64,000 bases of DNA from Rhodobacter sp. Lineage in GTDB: Bacteria; Pseudomonadota; Alphaproteobacteria; Rhodobacterales; Rhodobacteraceae. Made by a program: the position numbers and the translations under genes. The notes below the pieces were generated by a model that was not told the origin of the DNA, did not search any database, and saw only the letters and a program-made list of their open reading frames with translations. This document shows, one piece after another, positions 63,802 to 64,000 of the stretch (its first letter is position 1; each line of letters opens with the position of its first letter). Where the stretch lies: positions 1-64,000 of the forward strand of contig JAJEAY010000178.1 in the NCBI GenBank assembly GCA_022824145.1, read 5' to 3'.

Positions 63802-64000
63802 TTAGCCAAAGAGCCTCCTGAACCAGCTTTTTTTCGGTTCCTCGGCCGGAGCCGCAGGAGGTTCAGGCGGCTGTTCCTCGGAAGGAGCAGGGTCTGGGAC
63901 TTCAGCGCCTTCGATCTCCTTCTGAAAACTCTCAAAGAACCGATCCGCCATCTTTCTGGCAAAACTGTCGATGAGCCTGCTGCCGAGCTGGGCCAGCTTT
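63802..64000 (-). CDS. coxG: CoxG-like protein, C-terminal part (cut by window edge)
   Basis: The last 65 codons of a gene that enters from beyond the right edge. It reads KLAQLGSRLIDSFARKMADRFF, the end of the SRPBCC-fold CoxG domain, then an acidic Pro/Glu-rich linker and PKKSWFRRLFG at the C-terminus, which may touch the membrane. In Oligotropha, CoxG helps recruit CO dehydrogenase to the cytoplasmic membrane. It is immediately upstream of coxS, with 43 bases between, and belongs to the same operon. Confidence 0.85.
   Translation of the reverse strand, partial: KLAQLGSRLIDSFARKMADRFFESFQKEIEGAEVPDPAPSEEQPPEPPAAPAEEPKKSWFRRLFG

Noticed and set aside
1..64000. tRNA or rRNA genes
   Set aside because: No cloverleaf-like T-loop/acceptor combination or conserved rRNA segment was noticed while reading the intergenic regions; a tRNAscan-SE run would settle it.

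Overview
The window reads as a stretch of an alphaproteobacterial chromosome, most likely from the order Rhodobacterales. The reasons are an FnrL-type regulator with the Rhodobacter cysteine pattern, the aminotransferase-ftsK-lolA gene order, a complete ccoNOQP-ccoGHIS cluster, divergent hemE/hemC, and a form II coxG-S-L-M operon. No tRNA, rRNA, CRISPR array or replication origin was seen. Roughly one sixth of the window lies outside recognisable genes. Several of those stretches carry gene debris, so this looks like a genome with ongoing gene decay. That, plus the many toxin-antitoxin genes, would suit a host-associated or particle-associated lifestyle; this last point is inference.

Layout. 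0-12.5 kb: a RES/Xre toxin-antitoxin pair, a housekeeping block (aminotransferase, ftsK, lolA, a lipoprotein lytic transglycosylase, hspQ, a gamma-glutamyltransferase), then a higBA pair and a hicAB pair whose hicA is broken by one lost G. 12.6-13.4 kb and 29.5-30.25 kb: two diverged direct copies of a ~750 bp unit, each holding the same unknown 169-aa gene. 14.1-29.0 kb, between the copies: a catabolic island with a split transketolase, a cytoplasmic BisC-like molybdoenzyme, an FGGY sugar kinase, a Zn-type dehydrogenase, an AraD-like epimerase/aldolase, a SorC regulator, a formylglycine-generating enzyme, a sulfatase and a four-gene NitT/TauT-type ABC importer. The parts suggest import of a sulfate ester, desulfation in the cytoplasm, and conversion of the carbon skeleton to a pentulose phosphate that enters the transketolase reaction. 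The substrate is unknown, and this island is the best candidate for an undescribed system.

30.2-35 kb: hemE, hemC, a D-2-hydroxyacid dehydrogenase and fnrL. 35.4-42.4 kb: a GST-like gene, a DctPQM TRAP transporter, a 1.3 kb decayed stretch, and an N-terminally truncated amidohydrolase overlapping a P450 gene. 43.0-51.2 kb: the cbb3 oxidase operon with an FNR box upstream, then its assembly operon ending in a 52-codon ccoS. 51.5-59.3 kb: a DUF4143 ATPase, an orphan NitT/TauT permease, a NosR-like flavoprotein with its ApbE flavinyltransferase but no nosZ, and a lone hutF. 59.6-64 kb: a Fic-family relic, a strong terminator, and the minus-strand form II CO-dehydrogenase-like operon, cut off inside coxG at the window edge.

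How the genes fit together: FnrL probably induces the cbb3 oxidase when oxygen falls, while hemE/hemC supply its haem. The CODH-like enzyme could feed electrons to the respiratory chain. The sulfate-ester island, the TRAP transporter and hutF point to a scavenger of small organic acids, sulfate esters and amino-acid derivatives.
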